A DNA stretch of 64,000 bases from Adiantum capillus-veneris (GCA_014529385.2 CM043964.1:4793997-4857996), one strand, 5' to 3'; shown: positions 1 to 12,872, counted from the first letter of the stretch. Translations and numbers: made by a program. The notes: generated from the letters alone by a model not told the origin.

Positions 1-684
1 TATATATATATATCTTGATCTAGTGCATACTAGAGAAATGGTGAAACTTTATCACCCTTAATAGTGAGTCAAGAAGATACCCAATTTCATATATACATAC
101 ATATATATATATATATTATAATTCATATCGTGTAATAATGTATATTATAAGGTGTATTTTTGGGACTATAAAGCAGCGTGATCCATGTCCACTGATCACA
201 CAAAGTGGTATCATTCTATTTTATTATTCAAATTTAATTATATTATTCATCTAGAGGATACTCGAACCCTATACTATCTATATCGTGTTATCTATGTCCT
301 GTCATGGTTATTAGCGCATTTATAATACCTCATTATTTATATCCATTTAATAAGTGATATTCATACATACATACATATATCATTAGTAATTTCCCATTTT
401 ATTTCATTACTTGGATACAATTATACCATAATTCATATCCTATCGAAAGGACATTAGAAATTAGAATAACACATCACATTCTATTATTGCAAGCTATACC
501 TACATATTTGTGTGTATATTTATGTATATGTGCATATGTGTATATATAAATATATTTATGTATATATATATATATATATATATACATACATACATATACA
601 TATATATATATGTGTGTGTGTGCGTGTGTGTGTGTGTGTATGTTTATATATATATGTGTGTGTGTGTGTCTGTGTGTGTATGTG
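1..684. repeat. AT-rich dispersed repeat and TA/TG microsatellite, left flank of Gypsy-1
   Basis: AT-rich DNA without a credible gene. It carries near position 19 the unit TCTAGTGCATACTAGA, a 6-bp-arm hairpin, followed by a phrase about a run of pyrimidine-rich and 'gtcaagaagatacc' sequence that recurs many times at 27.1-29.9 kb. From about 541 it becomes TA then TG microsatellite, and the giant LTR element begins inside the TG tract. Reading frames here encode only Tyr/Ile/Val/Cys runs and are artefacts. Confidence 0.8.
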
Positions 685-1601
685 TGTTAGCAGCTGGACA
701 CACCCTACGGAGAATGATTGCTTGGCGGAATATTATTTTTTGTAATTATTCTTTAATTGAGAAAAACCGACATTTCACCTTTGTAAATAGTGGGGCTTAC
801 AGAAGCTTCCAGATTGTATCCCATTTTTGACATTTAGATTGAGTAGATGGTTAAATTGGAACATTAGGGTTTGAAATTGTAAGGTATTTATACCACTTTT
901 GACCTTAATGAAAAGACCTTTTGTCATTTAAAAAAAAAGTTCTGTCTGTGTGAGTGAGCGTACTGTGTACGAGAGAGAGTGAGAGTTTCATCTTGATGCT
1001 ACGCGCACACCGGTGGTCGGAATCGAGTGCGGAGAATGCAGCATGTTGCCCCCGATGAGAGCTACGCGCCAATACCTACGTTGTGGGTGTACGGTTTGGT
1101 TTTGCGAACTCAATCCACGAGCTACATCTAGTGATTCGGTGAGCATACGTTATCCGTTTTTGCATTTCAACATATCCACGCGTTCGCATTGAGTAGAGCT
1201 ACACATTAGGCACTTTAGTTTCCAGAAACGACGATGTGCAAATTTCGACAAGACATCCTACGTGATTTTGCACCAGGTGTCTAGGGTTGGGATTTTGGTT
1301 CGCGGACCTTAGGGAGAGAATCCTATTGGTGTTAATAGGGTTTCCTTCAAGTTCTGTGGCATTTCGAGAACGTTTGATGGGTATTTGGCTCTTGGAAGCG
1401 TTGTAGGAAATCTCCTCTTATGTACTCCTGAAGGCTGTAGCTTAGACATTGGGTAGAGACCTCTGTAGGAAGTAGTCGAGTGTAGGTTGACACCCTATGC
1501 TTGCTTCCACGCGCCTGCAGGTCAAGCTTCGTCCTTAGCTGACAAATCTTGTTAGGTGAGTTCTCGTTGTGCTAACATCTGTCGCGGCGTATCCGCCAAC
1601 A
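685..1601 (+). repeat. Gypsy-1 5' LTR
   Basis: About 917 bp starting TGTTAGCA and ending CCAACA, directly before the primer site. It aligns almost along its whole length with 26051-27068, with scattered substitutions. It contains a half-site of the element's palindrome (GACATCCTACG, near 1252). The right-hand copy is longer because of an internal tandem duplication. LTRs carry the promoter and polyadenylation signals of such elements; I did not pick a clear TATA box. Confidence 0.88.
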
Positions 1602-1620
1602 TTGGTGCCGTTGTCGGGGA
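1602..1620 (+). other. Primer-binding site, tRNA-Asp-like
   Basis: TTGGTGCCGTTGTCGGGGA abuts the end of the 5' LTR. Plant Gypsy elements commonly prime from tRNA-Asp with TGGCGCCGTTGCCGGGGA; this copy differs by two C-to-T changes, as expected from decay of methylated cytosines. Confidence 0.8.
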
Positions 1621-3429
1621 CGAAAACCCTAGGTAGGTGACTGAGACTAGTCCTTGAGGATAAGGATTCTCTGGCTTTCTAGAGTCTTGTTTTACATTTA
1701 GATACAATCAGAGGGTGGAGGACACTCTAGGTCTTAGGAGGAGTCTAGGGATCAAGTGTCTGGCCTAGATCCTTCGACTTAGGTAGACTTACATAGTTTT
1801 AGGAATTAGTTGAGTTGTGGTGTAGAGAGTAGGAGTTGGATTGGTAGAGGCGGTGAAAGGATAGCTTGAGAGTCCGGAGAGGCCAGGAAGCAACCGAGAC
1901 ACCAATATCACCATCTCACATGATGAGTAGGAGTAGGGTAAGTAGGACATCATGATTTATGATCTGGAGTACTTCATGCATGTTATATTTGCTGTTAGGT
2001 TCATCACAAGGTTGTAAAAGACGGAAAAGAGTGTTTAGAAGCTGAAGTGAAGCTCAAAAGTTTTTGTGAGTGTTTCTAATAGAGCTGGAGAGCATCAAAA
2101 GTACTTCTGTGAGGAAAATTTAAATTTTAGCCAGGAGACATCCTACGCGTAGGATGTCTACAGGGTGATATGGTGAAAATTTTAAAATTTTGAGTTCACC
2201 AGTGTGTTTAGAAGGTAGGTTTTACCCTATTTTCACCTGGAAAGTGGAAGTTTGACCATATCTTGACAGGATAAGGCCAAGTAGAAAGGAAATTGCCAGA
2301 CATCCTACCCAGATTGTGCCAAGGCATTATTTTAAGACCAAAACCATAGGACCGCTACATGACCATGATCTGCATGATTTATTGAGTGCCTGAGAAAGGT
2401 TTCATCTCAACTGGGTGAGAAAATTGGGTTTTAAATAGACTTTAGCATTTTTGACTAAAAAGGGCTAGAATAGCTAAAATTGGGGTCTTTTAAAATCCAA
2501 ACTAAAATCTAAGCATAGCACTGGGTTGCTGACATCAAGGGGAAGCTGTGGCTCAAGTTTGGGGTCAAACAGGCCATATAGACATCCTACGCGTAGGATG
2601 TGTTCTGTGTGATTTAGCACTCCAAACCTAATTTTGAGCATACCAAAGTGATAAGCACCTTAAGGGGAGTCTATGCTTTGTATTTGAAGCCATTTCGAGC
2701 AGTTAGACATGGTACGAGTAGAATGTCTAATGCATGAAGCCAAAAAGTGACTGTAGGCATAGTATTGTGTTGTATAGCTTGAGGCATAGCTTGAGGCAAG
2801 CCTCCTGGTTAATTTTGGTCCAAATTAGAGTTGATTTGACTGGTCATAAAAACATCACGCTACTGGAACAGATTTATGATCAATTGACCAGATTGTAGGT
2901 GTCCAAATCAAAAAGTAAAAACAGTTGTGGACTCAGCACATCAACGGGAATCCATAGTGCAAACTCTAGGCAAAACAGAGCAGATAGACATACTACGCGT
3001 AAGATGTCTATAGGGGCTTAGTGAAGAGAAAAGCTGACAGAGGAAATATAATGATGTTCCAATTGACTTAAGAGTTCCGGGACTTCTTTCAGAAGTGAAT
3101 TTGGACCTTGTTTGACCTTTTGATGGAGCAAAGACGGAATTAAGACTTTCCATGTAGATTGACCAACATCCAAGGGAAGTACAGTTCCAGATTAGCAGAC
3201 CAAATCAAGAACATCCAAAGTGTATAAAATATAGTAGTGGTTGAGGTTAACCCTCCAGTTATACCAATCATTACTAAGACCACCTCTAGCGGTTAAATGC
3301 TTTGATTCGATTGCCGAAAGTAAATGCTTGTGTACAGGTATATTCAGCGGAAAATCAAGAAGTTGTGCAAAAGCTGATCCTTTGCCAGGTGAGTGGTTGG
3401 ATTTGTGTTAAATTGCATTGCTAAGTTTG
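1621..3429 (+). repeat. Gypsy-1 leader with repeated palindromes (2137-3008)
   Basis: Untranslated leader between primer site and gag. It holds a perfect 22-bp palindrome at 2137-2158 (GACATCCTACG followed by its reverse complement), near-perfect copies at 2581-2602 and 2987-3008, a degenerate one at about 2706-2727 and a half-site at 2299. The intervening DNA is non-coding and looks like degenerate repeats. The same box recurs at 21467-22343, upstream of the 3' ORF. Confidence 0.75.
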
Positions 3430-4668
3430 ATGAATTTAAGATCAGGAAGACACATTCTTAGAGATCAAAAGGTGGCAGGTGATCAAGGTAGCTTAGTGTC
3501 CACCGAGGAGAATGTAACTCAGGCAAGGCTAAATCCACTAGCACCGATTATTGACAAGGGTCGTGATACTGACACTTCATCCGATAAGTCCTTCTTTATG
3601 ATGGGTATTCAACACCTAGGAGGTTTCTCCGATGAAGGACGTCCAATGCTAGGAGGAAGCACCTCCCAAAATCCTTTGAGCGATTCCAAGTTCACTATAA
3701 TTTTCTTACAAGGAACAAACTCGAGGGGATTCCTAGTTTATTCTGACTATCGAGGACGCAAGTGTATTTGTATAGAAGAAAGACCTGCTCAGAGACTGGA
3801 GATAATTCGAGTCTATGATGATGGAGATAAATTCCGAGACGAAAAGGGGAACCACTATCTTATAGTTAGTAACCCTAAGGATTACAACAGATATGGAGAT
3901 AACGTGGCAAAAGGAAAAATGGTTTCAGAGACTCAAGAACCGCCTCCAAACATTGATCGACCCAGAGATCTTTTTATGTATGATAAGAAAACAACCAGGG
4001 TCTCAACCTATAATGAGAATGTGGGAATTTACAAGCATGAAAGCGAGGGAATAGTCTCTTACTTTCGATGCAAAGAGCCCTACCCAAACGAATTAAGCAA
4101 AGACAAGGTTCTTTACTTATTCTCTTATGAAATTTCTATGGGGAAGGATATCATTTTTGTTGATAGGTACGGGCGAGAATACAAACGTATTCTCCCAGAG
4201 GAGGTAGAAAAGGCAACAGATCCAAAAGCATCAACATATGCTCCCGAAGAAGTGCCAAGGCTCACCTACACCCCTAGAAAATCAACAAATCCATTTTTAG
4301 AAGAGTACGACACGACCTCACATTCTACCTGACAACACACGTTCAACTACCAAAACCAACCAGCAACCCAACCATCATTGTAGGCATGGCTTCGACAAAG
4401 TGCAACATTAGAACAAGATCGAAACCGCGATGGTTATCCAGCCGCACGAGGGCTAAGGGATTTACAAGAACCGCCACTCTATTCACGGTATCAAGGCGAG
4501 AGTAAGCCAAAAACTCAAGGGTCAATAGAGCCTGGAAGACAACCCATAGAACGAGTTCGAAGAGATGAACCATCTCTTGCAAAAATCGTCAGAAATTATG
4601 GCTTAAGAGTACCTCTGGGAGAGGAACCTGCCCACTATCAAAGGCCAGAGGAGTATATCGTGTCATAA
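3430..4668 (+). pseudogene. gag: Gypsy-1 gag, N-terminal part (broken)
   Basis: The frame opens with ATG at 3430 giving MNLRSGRHIL; an N-terminal LRSGR motif is common at the start of Athila/Tat-like plant Gag proteins. About 300 codons run to a TGA at 4330-4332. The same frame continues through a TAG at 4381-4383 to about 4668, and both stops fit C-to-T changes in CGA and CAG. The product is hydrophilic and charged, and no standard domain is visible in this part. The capsid-like segment and zinc-knuckle-like cysteines follow only at 11427-12746, so gag is split by the foreign segment 4723-11400. Gag would form the virus-like particle in the cytoplasm. The family call rests on the LRSGR start and on position after the leader. 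Confidence 0.6.
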
Positions 4669-5407
4669 TAATCAATATCTAATTCTCCTAAATGATTTTT
4701 TCATATTAAACTGATCATTTAATGTGGGGAAGTGCCAGGGGAGAAAAAGCTAGAATATTGGTTAAGCTAGCAGACCGACCACAGTAGGGATCCAAAGGGG
4801 GGGCCATCTGCAAAAGAGCCATGTGCAACAATGGGCTAAAAAGACCCTAAGGTTCAGCCCATTAAGACTTCCAAAATGCTAAGGTTCCAAAATTCAAAGG
4901 TTGTGTCCAAAGTTCAACCCTAGGGGAAATTGGATGCTTTGTGTGTGACCAAAAAGTCTTTTCAAATCCCTATATAGGAGGGGGCGAGCCTTGGGAGTAG
5001 GGGATGAGAGAGAAAGACACACACACACACACAGGCTCCCTTTACACAAAGGGAATGAGGGACACATGTCAGCTCCCTAGGCCAGATGCCCACAAGGTGT
5101 TCCCAGTTTCTATTGGATGACCCTTGAAGTGGACCAATGAGAATTAAGCTAGAGTAAATCTAGTTTAATTAATTTAAAAACATTAAATAAAAGAAACCAA
5201 TGAGAATTAAGTCTCCTAGAAGACTATTGGGCAGTCTCCCAAGGGGTCCAATGAGCATTCAGGAGCCCAATGGCTTGCCTGATTCCTATTGGCCAGGAGG
5301 CAAAGGGGTCCAATGAGAGTTTAGTTTAATTATTTAATTACCTAAAGCTCTCACAAAAGGGGAAAGGGGGACACATGTCAGAAGGCTATCACTTATGCTG
5401 CTTAATT

Positions 5408-5634
5408 TGTTGGAATTAGGGTTGCAGAGAAACACACACAGCTTGGAGAAGACGAAGGAAGCTCAAAGCACACAATAGAGAGTGTGTTACTTAGTGTGCA
5501 ATGGAAAGATAGATAGCCCTAGAGTGATGGGCGTATATACAATGCACGGGGGAAAAAACCTCCTAAAGAGGGAAAAAATGCCCCGGCGGTCCTAGTGTGT
5601 TCACACACATCACTACCACATGTATATGGTAACA
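5408..5634 (-). repeat. Copia-1 3' LTR
   Basis: 227 bp, TG...CA, nearly identical to 10359-10585. The differences are A/G in the 'gagaaRcac' stretch and C/T in 'gaagaYgaagg'. In minus orientation this is the downstream LTR, next to the polypurine tract at 5635-5646. Confidence 0.95.
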
Positions 5635-5709
5635 AATCCCCCCTGGAGTGATGCGGTGAACGAGAGCTGGCACATGAGTAAAGGGAAGTGCCATGCCCTG
5701 AGGACAGGA

Positions 5710-8700
5710 TCAGTCCACAAAGGGGAGTAAGCCCAAAGCTTTGCGGAAAGCTTCAAGCTTCTCAGGAGACAATGCCTTTGTGAAAAGATCTGCAAGGTTG
5801 TCCTGTGTTGGCACATAAGCCAAGCTGATCTCTCCTGCTGAGAGCCTCTCCCTGACATAGTGGTAATGCACCTCAATGTGCTTTGTGCGAGCATGAAAAA
5901 CTGGGTTCCTCGCAACTGCCAATGCGCTCTGACTGTCAGTGTAGATAGTGTTGGCAGTGTCCTGTCCAACACCGAAGTCAGCCATAAGGCGTCTGAGCCA
6001 TACACACTCAACCGTAGCTGTGAAGACTGCCCTGTACTCAGCCTCACAACTCGAAGTGGCCACAGTAGGTTGCTTCTTGCTCAACCATGATATACATGAA
6101 CTGCCAAGCATGAAACAAAAACCACTTGTGGACACTCGCGTGTCAAAACAACCAGCCCAATCTGAGTCCGAAAAAGCATGTAAGTCTGGCGGCAATGATC
6201 CCCCCTTGGGATAAAACAAGCCAAGATGTAAAGTGCCACTAAGGTAGCGGAAAATCCTCTTGACAGCCTGCCAATGCTTAGACCCTGGGCTATGCATAAA
6301 TCTGCTGACCTGCGAGACTACAAACTGAATATCTGGCCTCGTGTTGCATACATAAATGAGGCAGCCAACAGCAGTTTGGTAAAGAGTGACATCAGCAGGA
6401 TCGCCAGCATCATGTAGACTCAACTTCAAACCTGTTTCCATGGGAGTGGCAATAGGTTTGCAATCCTCAAGTCCAAACTTACATAGCAATGTCTCTATGT
6501 AACTTTTCTGACACAAGCCAATACCACCATCACACTGCTTAAACTGTATACCCAAGTAATGATGCAACAGCCCCAAATCTTTCATCTTGAAAGTAGCATT
6601 CAAATCAGCCTTAAATTCAGCAATATGTCTCTCATTTGGTCCAGTGATCAGCAAATCATCAACATAAAGAACCAGAATGAGAAATACATCATCCTCACGC
6701 TTTACATACAATGTGCTTTCTGTTGGACTGTTACGAAAGCCTCATTTAACCAAATGAGTGTCAGCTTTCTCATACCAAGCACGAGGAGATTGCTTCAACC
6801 CATACAAAGCCTTCTTACATTTGCACACTTTGTCCTCTTGTCCTTTTATGACAAAACCGCGAGGCTGCGTTACATAAACTTCCTCAAATATGTCACCATT
6901 CAAGAAAGCAGTAACAATGTCTGATTGATGTACATCCCAACCAAAATGAGCTGCCAATGCACATAGAAAACGCACAGTAGTCATACGACAAGTGGGAGCA
7001 AAAGTCTCTTCATAATCTATGCCTTTTTGTTGTGCATAACCCTTTGCAACAAGTCGAGCCTTATGGCGATCGATCTCACCATCCGGCTTGCGTTTCAACT
7101 TGTAAACCCACTTCGTACCAATGGCCTTTTTGCCAGGAGGCAAATCACATAAAGTCCATGTGTCATTCTCTATAAGTGCATCATATTCTGATTTCATGGC
7201 AGCAATCCAATTTTCTGAATTCTGTGCTTCATCAAAAGACAGAGGCTCCTCAACATCATGTAAACTAGACACAGCCAAAGCATAACAATCTGATGCATAA
7301 GATGCATGGCGAGAGCCTGAACGAGTACGACTAGATAAAGGTGCATCCAATTTACTGTCACGCAAAGTGTGCACCAGCCATTTTGGCATACCTCTAGCTT
7401 GCTCATTTTCAGCCCTTTCCTCATCAAGTACATCATGTACATCTGCATCAGTAATAGGCTGTTCTAAAACATTTTCAGAAACCCCTATAGGCTGTACATT
7501 TGCCTCATTGGAACTTACATTCGTATTTCCACCACTGAAAAGAGGCAACAAAGTGTCATAAATGTCCTGTGAGCTTACATTACTGTCTCTAGTACATGAC
7601 AGCAAGGGTTGAACAGAATCTTCCACAAACACTACATCCCGTGAAACCAAAATACGTTTTGTTTGCGGATGATACAACCTGTAACCTTTGCTTTCAGCAC
7701 TATAACCAACAAAAATACATTTGACAGCCTTATCATCCAATTTTCTGCGCTGCACTTGTGGCACCAAAGCATATGCCAAACAGCCAAAAACACGCATGTG
7801 CTCAATAGAAGGTTTTCTATCATGCCATGCTTCATATGGAGTAATAGACTGCAAAGCTTTCGTAGGACACCTGTTAAGTACATAAGTGGCACACATGATG
7901 GCCTCAAGCCAAAAAGAATGCGGCAAAGCTTGACTTTTGACCATACATCGTGCCATTTCCATTAGTGACCTGTTTTTCCTCTCAGCAACACCATTTTGCT
8001 GAGGTGTATAAGGCACTGTACATTGGTGTTTTATCCCACGACTAGATAGAAATGCATTAAATTCATGAGACATATACTCCCCCCCTCGATCGGAACGGAG
8101 GGTGCCCATAGTACATTTTGAGACATTTTCAGCCATAGCCAAAAATTGTTTGAAGTACATAAAAACTTCGGACTTCGCTTTAAGCGGAAATACCCACGCA
8201 TGCCTGGAGTAATCATCAATGAAAGTCACGAAGTACAGGTAATTGCCCAAGGACAGAGTTTGCATGGGCCCACAAACGTCACTATGCACAAGCTGCAACC
8301 TGCATGTGGCCCTAACTGAACCATCCTTTGGAAACTTAGAACGCTGCATTTTACCCATAATACAACCTTCACAAACATGTTTGATAGGTGCTTCAAGAGG
8401 CTGCAAAGAAGCAACCATATCAGATTTCTGCAAACGCAGCAAACTGGCAAAATTCAGATGACCAAAACGTGCATGCCAAAGTTTTGCAACTGAGATAGCC
8501 CTTGAATCTGCAACAGCATTTGCAAAATTTTGTCCACACTTGTCATACAAAGTGAGCTTATACAGCCCACGGCACAAAAGCCCAGATGCAACAATTTCAT
8601 CACCAAAACTGAGATCATGAACTGTACATCTGTCATCCACAAATTTGACTACAAGTCCAAGTCTAGCAAGTGCGGATACAGACAAGAGATTCTTCTTGAT

Positions 8701-9996
8701 CCCAGGTACATAAAGTGCATCAACAAGTGTGAAGGAACTGCCATTAGCAGCAGTGAGCACAATCTTTCCAACTCCCTGAACTGGATAAGAGGCGTTGTTG
8801 GCACAAGTGACTGAATTCCCATGAGGGACAGACTCGAGAGAGGTAAACAATTCACGATGTGAGGTAATGTGCTTTGTAGCACCACTGTCGAAATACCACA
8901 CATGTGAATCTGCAGCAACTGACAAGCATGCATCATGGACAGCAGGATTGTAAGTGCACTCTGCGCTAAAAGCCCATTCTGCATCAACATCAGCATCACA
9001 ATCTCCTTTCACAGAAGACTCAACAATGGCTGCATTTGTAGTGGAACCAGCATTTGCAGTGGAACCACCCTCTTTCTTCTTAGCCTCTTTGGCCTTCAAC
9101 TTAGGACACGACTTGATCAAGTGATCATTGGCTTTACAATAATGGCAACGCATCATCTCTTTGCCCTTATCACCAGAATTGCCAGACGAAGTGCTGCCAG
9201 CAGAAGCATTAGGAACAGAAATTTTGCCACTTGCAGCAGAACCATAAGAAGTGGCTGCATTACTGTTACCACCCTTTCTTTGAGAAGCAATAAAAGCATG
9301 TTCAACTGCACGCTGCCTAGTCCTGTTTTTTCTAGAAAGTGACTCTTGCAACAGCAATGTGCATAATGCATCAAACTTGACAACTTCAGGATTTCCTTGG
9401 GTCATCAGTCTCCAAGTACTAGCAAAAGTCTGGTAGGAATCTGGTAAGGCATCAAGAACAGTCTGCACAAGGGAACTGTCAGAAATGACTTCACCTACAG
9501 AAATGAGTTGCTCATTGATATCCTTGACACTAGCAAGGAAAGTGTCCATATCATCTTCCTCATGCATAATCTTCGACTCTAGCTCTTTACGCAGCAAAGC
9601 AATTTTAGCCTCATTGCGGCTTGCATAAAGACCTGCTAGAATATCCCAAGCCTGTTTTGCAGATTTTGCTGAACGGATGTGAGGAATAATGGTGCGCTTC
9701 ACAGACAACGCAATCAATGCATGAGCCTGCGCATCCTTAACATCCCAACGAGCTTGTTCTGCTGTAGGCAAAACAACTCTAACAGCTGCAATCCTTGCAA
9801 CAAGACCTGCAACATCCTCAATATCGCCTACATCTTCAGAACCAGGACGTACATCAATGCCCTGCACAATGTTCCAGACACCTTTTGACACAAGAACGTG
9901 TTGCATCATATAAGCCCACATAGGGTAGTTGTCCCCATCCAACCTGTCCTCAGCAGCAAACATCTTGAACACATCTGTGTTGTTGTTGTCAGCCAT
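5710..9996 (-). pseudogene. gag-pol: Copia-1 gag-pol polyprotein, one in-frame stop
   Basis: The ATG at 9994-9996 (MADNNNTDVF) is a better start than the upstream non-ATG opening. Domains in order: Copia Gag (UBN2-like), zinc knuckle CX2CX4HX4C near residue 282, aspartic protease DSGATKH near 367, integrase with its GAG-pre-integrase region, HSDVCGPM near 574 and the NGVAERKN glutamate near 670. RT follows from about 950 with YVDD near 1110, then RNase H with DSDWAG near 1280 and the usual LFTKAL end. The only break is a TGA at 6742-6744 just before the YVDD block; the frame is otherwise continuous. Copy-and-paste replication needs all these activities, so this copy is probably not autonomous unless the stop is read through. 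Very good match to a full-length Copia element. Confidence 0.95.
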
Positions 9997-10344
9997 GGTA
10001 AATGCTGCACCTGATGTGAAAACTGCCCGAAAATAGGAGAAATGGAGCGGGAACAACTTGTGCTATATAGCACAAACCGTAGAAGACTATAAGGCACCTG
10101 TTATGCAGAAAACGGCACTGACAGAAAATCTGCACAAAATGACGAAATAACCTGTGCAGTACTGCCCGTAGTGGAAACGGAGGGCGAAATGAGCCCAAAT
10201 CAAAATTCTGAGCAGACCATGCTCTTCGAGCTTTCCCAAAATATTTGTCGACCTGCGAACGCTTGCCAAAGCTCACTGAAATCGGAGAAAGTGAGCAGGC
10301 GTGTGCTGGAGCAGCTGACGACTAAGCCCGAGAGGACGTGACCT

Positions 10345-10356
10345 GCTCTGATACCA
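10345..10356 (-). other. Copia-1 primer-binding site (initiator tRNA-Met)
   Basis: On the minus strand this reads TGGTATCAGAGC, the complement of the initiator tRNA-Met 3' end, two bases from the LTR boundary at 10359. It is the standard Copia primer site. Confidence 0.93.
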
Positions 10357-10358
10357 AT

Positions 10359-10585
10359 TGTTGGAATTAGGGTTGCAGAGAAGCACACACAGCTTGGAGA
10401 AGATGAAGGAAGCTCAAAGCACACAATAGAGAGTGTGTTACTTAGTGTGCAATGGAAAGATAGATAGCCCTAGAGTGATGGGCGTATATACAATGCACGG
10501 GGGAAAAAACCTCCTAAAGAGGGAAAAAATGCCCCGGCGGTCCTAGTGTGTTCACACACATCACTACCACATGTATATGGTAACA
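10359..10585 (-). repeat. Copia-1 5' LTR
   Basis: 227-bp direct repeat of 5408-5634, ending CA before the target duplication TAATT. It lies upstream of gag-pol in minus orientation and should hold the promoter. Confidence 0.95.
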
Positions 10586-11426
10586 TAATTGTCATTGGCT
10601 TGGGGAGAGCTAATGAGGGCTCAGCAAGAGCAAATAGCAAGAGGGCTCGCCCAAGAGAGAGAGGGGGCTGATTTTTTCAAGGCATTATCACACACACACT
10701 CACACAATCTCATGTGTGAAGAAAGAGAAGACTATCTCTTCCCAAGCTTTAATGGAGAACTCATCACCTACTCCAAGCTTGTGAGATAGAAGCCTACATC
10801 AACACTCTCTTGGCATGTGGATGCAAATCCAACCAAGAGCCAAGTTTCAATGCATGCTCATCTCCTCTACCAAGCTAATTACTAAGCTAAGCTATGCTAA
10901 TATGAGTGATTATGTGAGGAGATGTACATATTTCTCATAAGATACTCCTTCTTCCTCTCAATCTACTCTCATACCCTGCTAGCTCTCACCATCTTCGAAG
11001 GTGTGTGAGGTCTTGGGTCTGAGAACGGGGATAGTTCAAGTTGTGTTTGTTAAGTGTTTTGCTTAGTGCATGAAGCTTTCATCTTCATTGCACTAGCTAG
11101 TCTTGAAGGAACACAAAGAATTGTATTGTACAATGTCTCTCTTGATGGGAGAAACCATAATACAAAGCCTTTTGGAGGGGGGACCGGCTCCATGCAAATC
11201 CGGTCCTCAACTGTTGTCAATAGCTTAATTTCTCTCTCTTTTGAAAGTATTGTTGATGCTCTCTAAGTAGGTTATGCTTTTTGTTTCTCTCTCCACCCAA
11301 GCACTCTTGTAAATCTCATTAGGAATCTATTCTAATGAAATGCCCACTATGTTCATGCTAATTTCCGCTACACATAAGTTTTTAGACCATTAAATGTTAC
11401 ATATCGAGTAGGACGAGGAGGGGCCA

Positions 11427-12746
11427 ATGATGAGATTTGTAGACCATCGGAGAATTAGACCTTCCCAGGTGCAAAAATGGGTAAACAAGAAATACATAGG
11501 AAACATAGATCCTAGAGATCATGTGGCAGCCTTTGTGTGTGTAATTAGAGCTAAAGAGGTGTTAGAATTTCCTACCCAATTTGTAGGGTTTGGACTAACC
11601 CTAGAGGAGGATGAAGCTTCTTGGTTTGACTCTGTGGAGCGTAGAGACTTTGAGTCTATGGAGGAGGTGTTTGACGAGTTTATTGAGGAATTCTCACAAA
11701 GGGGGATAGCTTATAATACAGTCTCACAAATCCATAAATTCAAACAGAAAGAAGGGGAGTAAAGCAGCTCTACGACTAAAAAGATATGACACCCTGTGGA
11801 AGAACTGCCAACTCAGTCCAGACTTATGCTTATATTTATTCAAGGACTGAGAAATGCAGATCTCTAGAAGGACTTACATATGAAGAGGAGCACGACGTTA
11901 AATGAGTTAGCTAAGGAGGCTCTTTACCTTGTAGACAATTGTGCGGTCTACAAGGAGGGTGAATTCAAGGATCTTGATGACGATTCATCCTCACAACAAA
12001 GTGGAAGCAAGTCCGCTAAGACAGCACAGAAAGGAGAAGTAGCTGTAAGCAAGGAGTAGCTTGTAGAGGAAGTGCTAAAAAAGATTAACCTATATGCCAA
12101 ACCTCAGGCTAAACATCCAAAGTGGTGTGCTATTGAACAAAAATGGACAAACCATGTGATGGAGGAATGTTATTATAACAAGGGATATGTGAGAGAACGA
12201 CCTTACGCTCCCCAGGCTCAGATAGAATCTCCTCAACTTCCACTGATGCCTAGGTATCAAGCAGGCAACCTACCAGGACCTGTAGGTGTAGAAAGACCAC
12301 AACCAGTGTTAAGGAAGAAACCACCTCTACCAGGATTACGACCAGTCGGCATATGATACACACCAACCGTAACCGAACCAGAAGAGAAGACTTTGGTGCC
12401 TATGCATGCATATTACGAAGATTCCAATGGATACGCTTCAAATCTTGTCTATTATCCACCAGAAGAACCCCCAACGCGAGAACCTTGGAGCATGATGGGA
12501 AGTGCAGGACCACCAATAGCTACACAGGTAGCAGGAGAAGGAAGATATAGCTTGGATGAACGAACATTGTTGTTCATAGCCAATGGAGGCATGGGCGGGC
12601 AGAGACATGCATACACACAAAGAGGAGCTCAAGGAGCACCTCAACAGCCTAAGGGACCCTTCTACAAGTGTGGTGGAGACCATTGGCTAAGAGACTGTCC
12701 TCATGATGAAATCATTAGAGTCAATGCATATTGCACCGAGTGTTGA
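11427..12746 (+). pseudogene. gag: Gypsy-1 gag, capsid and zinc-knuckle part (broken)
   Basis: From 11427 a 111-residue stretch matches the retrotransposon Gag core: WVNKKYIGNIDPRDHVAAF, then EEDEASWFDSVERRDFESM and FDEFIEEFSQRG. It stops at 11760-11762 and continues in other frames through 12072-12356 and 12393-12746. The last stretch has the Cys/His cluster CGGDHWLRDCPHD, a zinc-knuckle-like sequence that lacks one standard cysteine spacing. Several frameshifts and stops separate the pieces. Gag would package element RNA. It joins the N-terminal half at 3430-4668 across the foreign segment. Confidence 0.75.
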
Positions 12747-12872
12747 ATTACTCATTTGATTCCTGATTGCCCTAAGAACCCGAGCAAAGGAGCAAAAACT
12801 ACCTTGAACATGCTGGAAGTAGTGCCTTCCAGTGGAGGGTCAGAAAACGAGACAGTACTACCTATTTAGGCA

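Larger units (their letters stand above)
5403..10590 (-). mobile_element. Copia-1, Ty1/Copia LTR retrotransposon, minus strand, with TAATT target duplication
   Basis: The element proper is 5408-10585. Both LTRs are 227 bp (5408-5634 and 10359-10585), start TG and end CA, and differ at only two positions that I can see. TAATT occurs at 5403-5407 and 10586-10590. The primer site lies at 10345-10356 and a polypurine tract (minus strand) at 5635-5646. One gag-pol frame fills the inside. Low LTR divergence means a recent insertion, later than those of Gypsy-1 and its gag-splitting segment. Confidence 0.96.
4723..11401 (+). other. Foreign segment splitting gag, possibly a solo LTR hosting Copia-1
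   Basis: Gag coding breaks off near 4668 and resumes near 11410. The interval starts TGTGGGGAAG and could end at a CA near 11374 or 11401. Without Copia-1 it is about 1.5 kb and non-coding. A TATA box (CTATATAGG, about 4970) and about eight CCAAT/ATTGG motifs at 5108-5330 look like LTR promoter sequence. No target duplication was found, so the limits and the solo-LTR reading are inference. Confidence 0.4.

Noticed and set aside
510-830. ORFs of Tyr/Ile/Val/Cys repeats
   Set aside because: Translations of TA and TG microsatellite running into the LTR.
5613-9888. Many plus- and minus-strand ORFs of 60-140 codons inside Copia-1
   Set aside because: They are out-of-frame shadows of the gag-pol reading frame.
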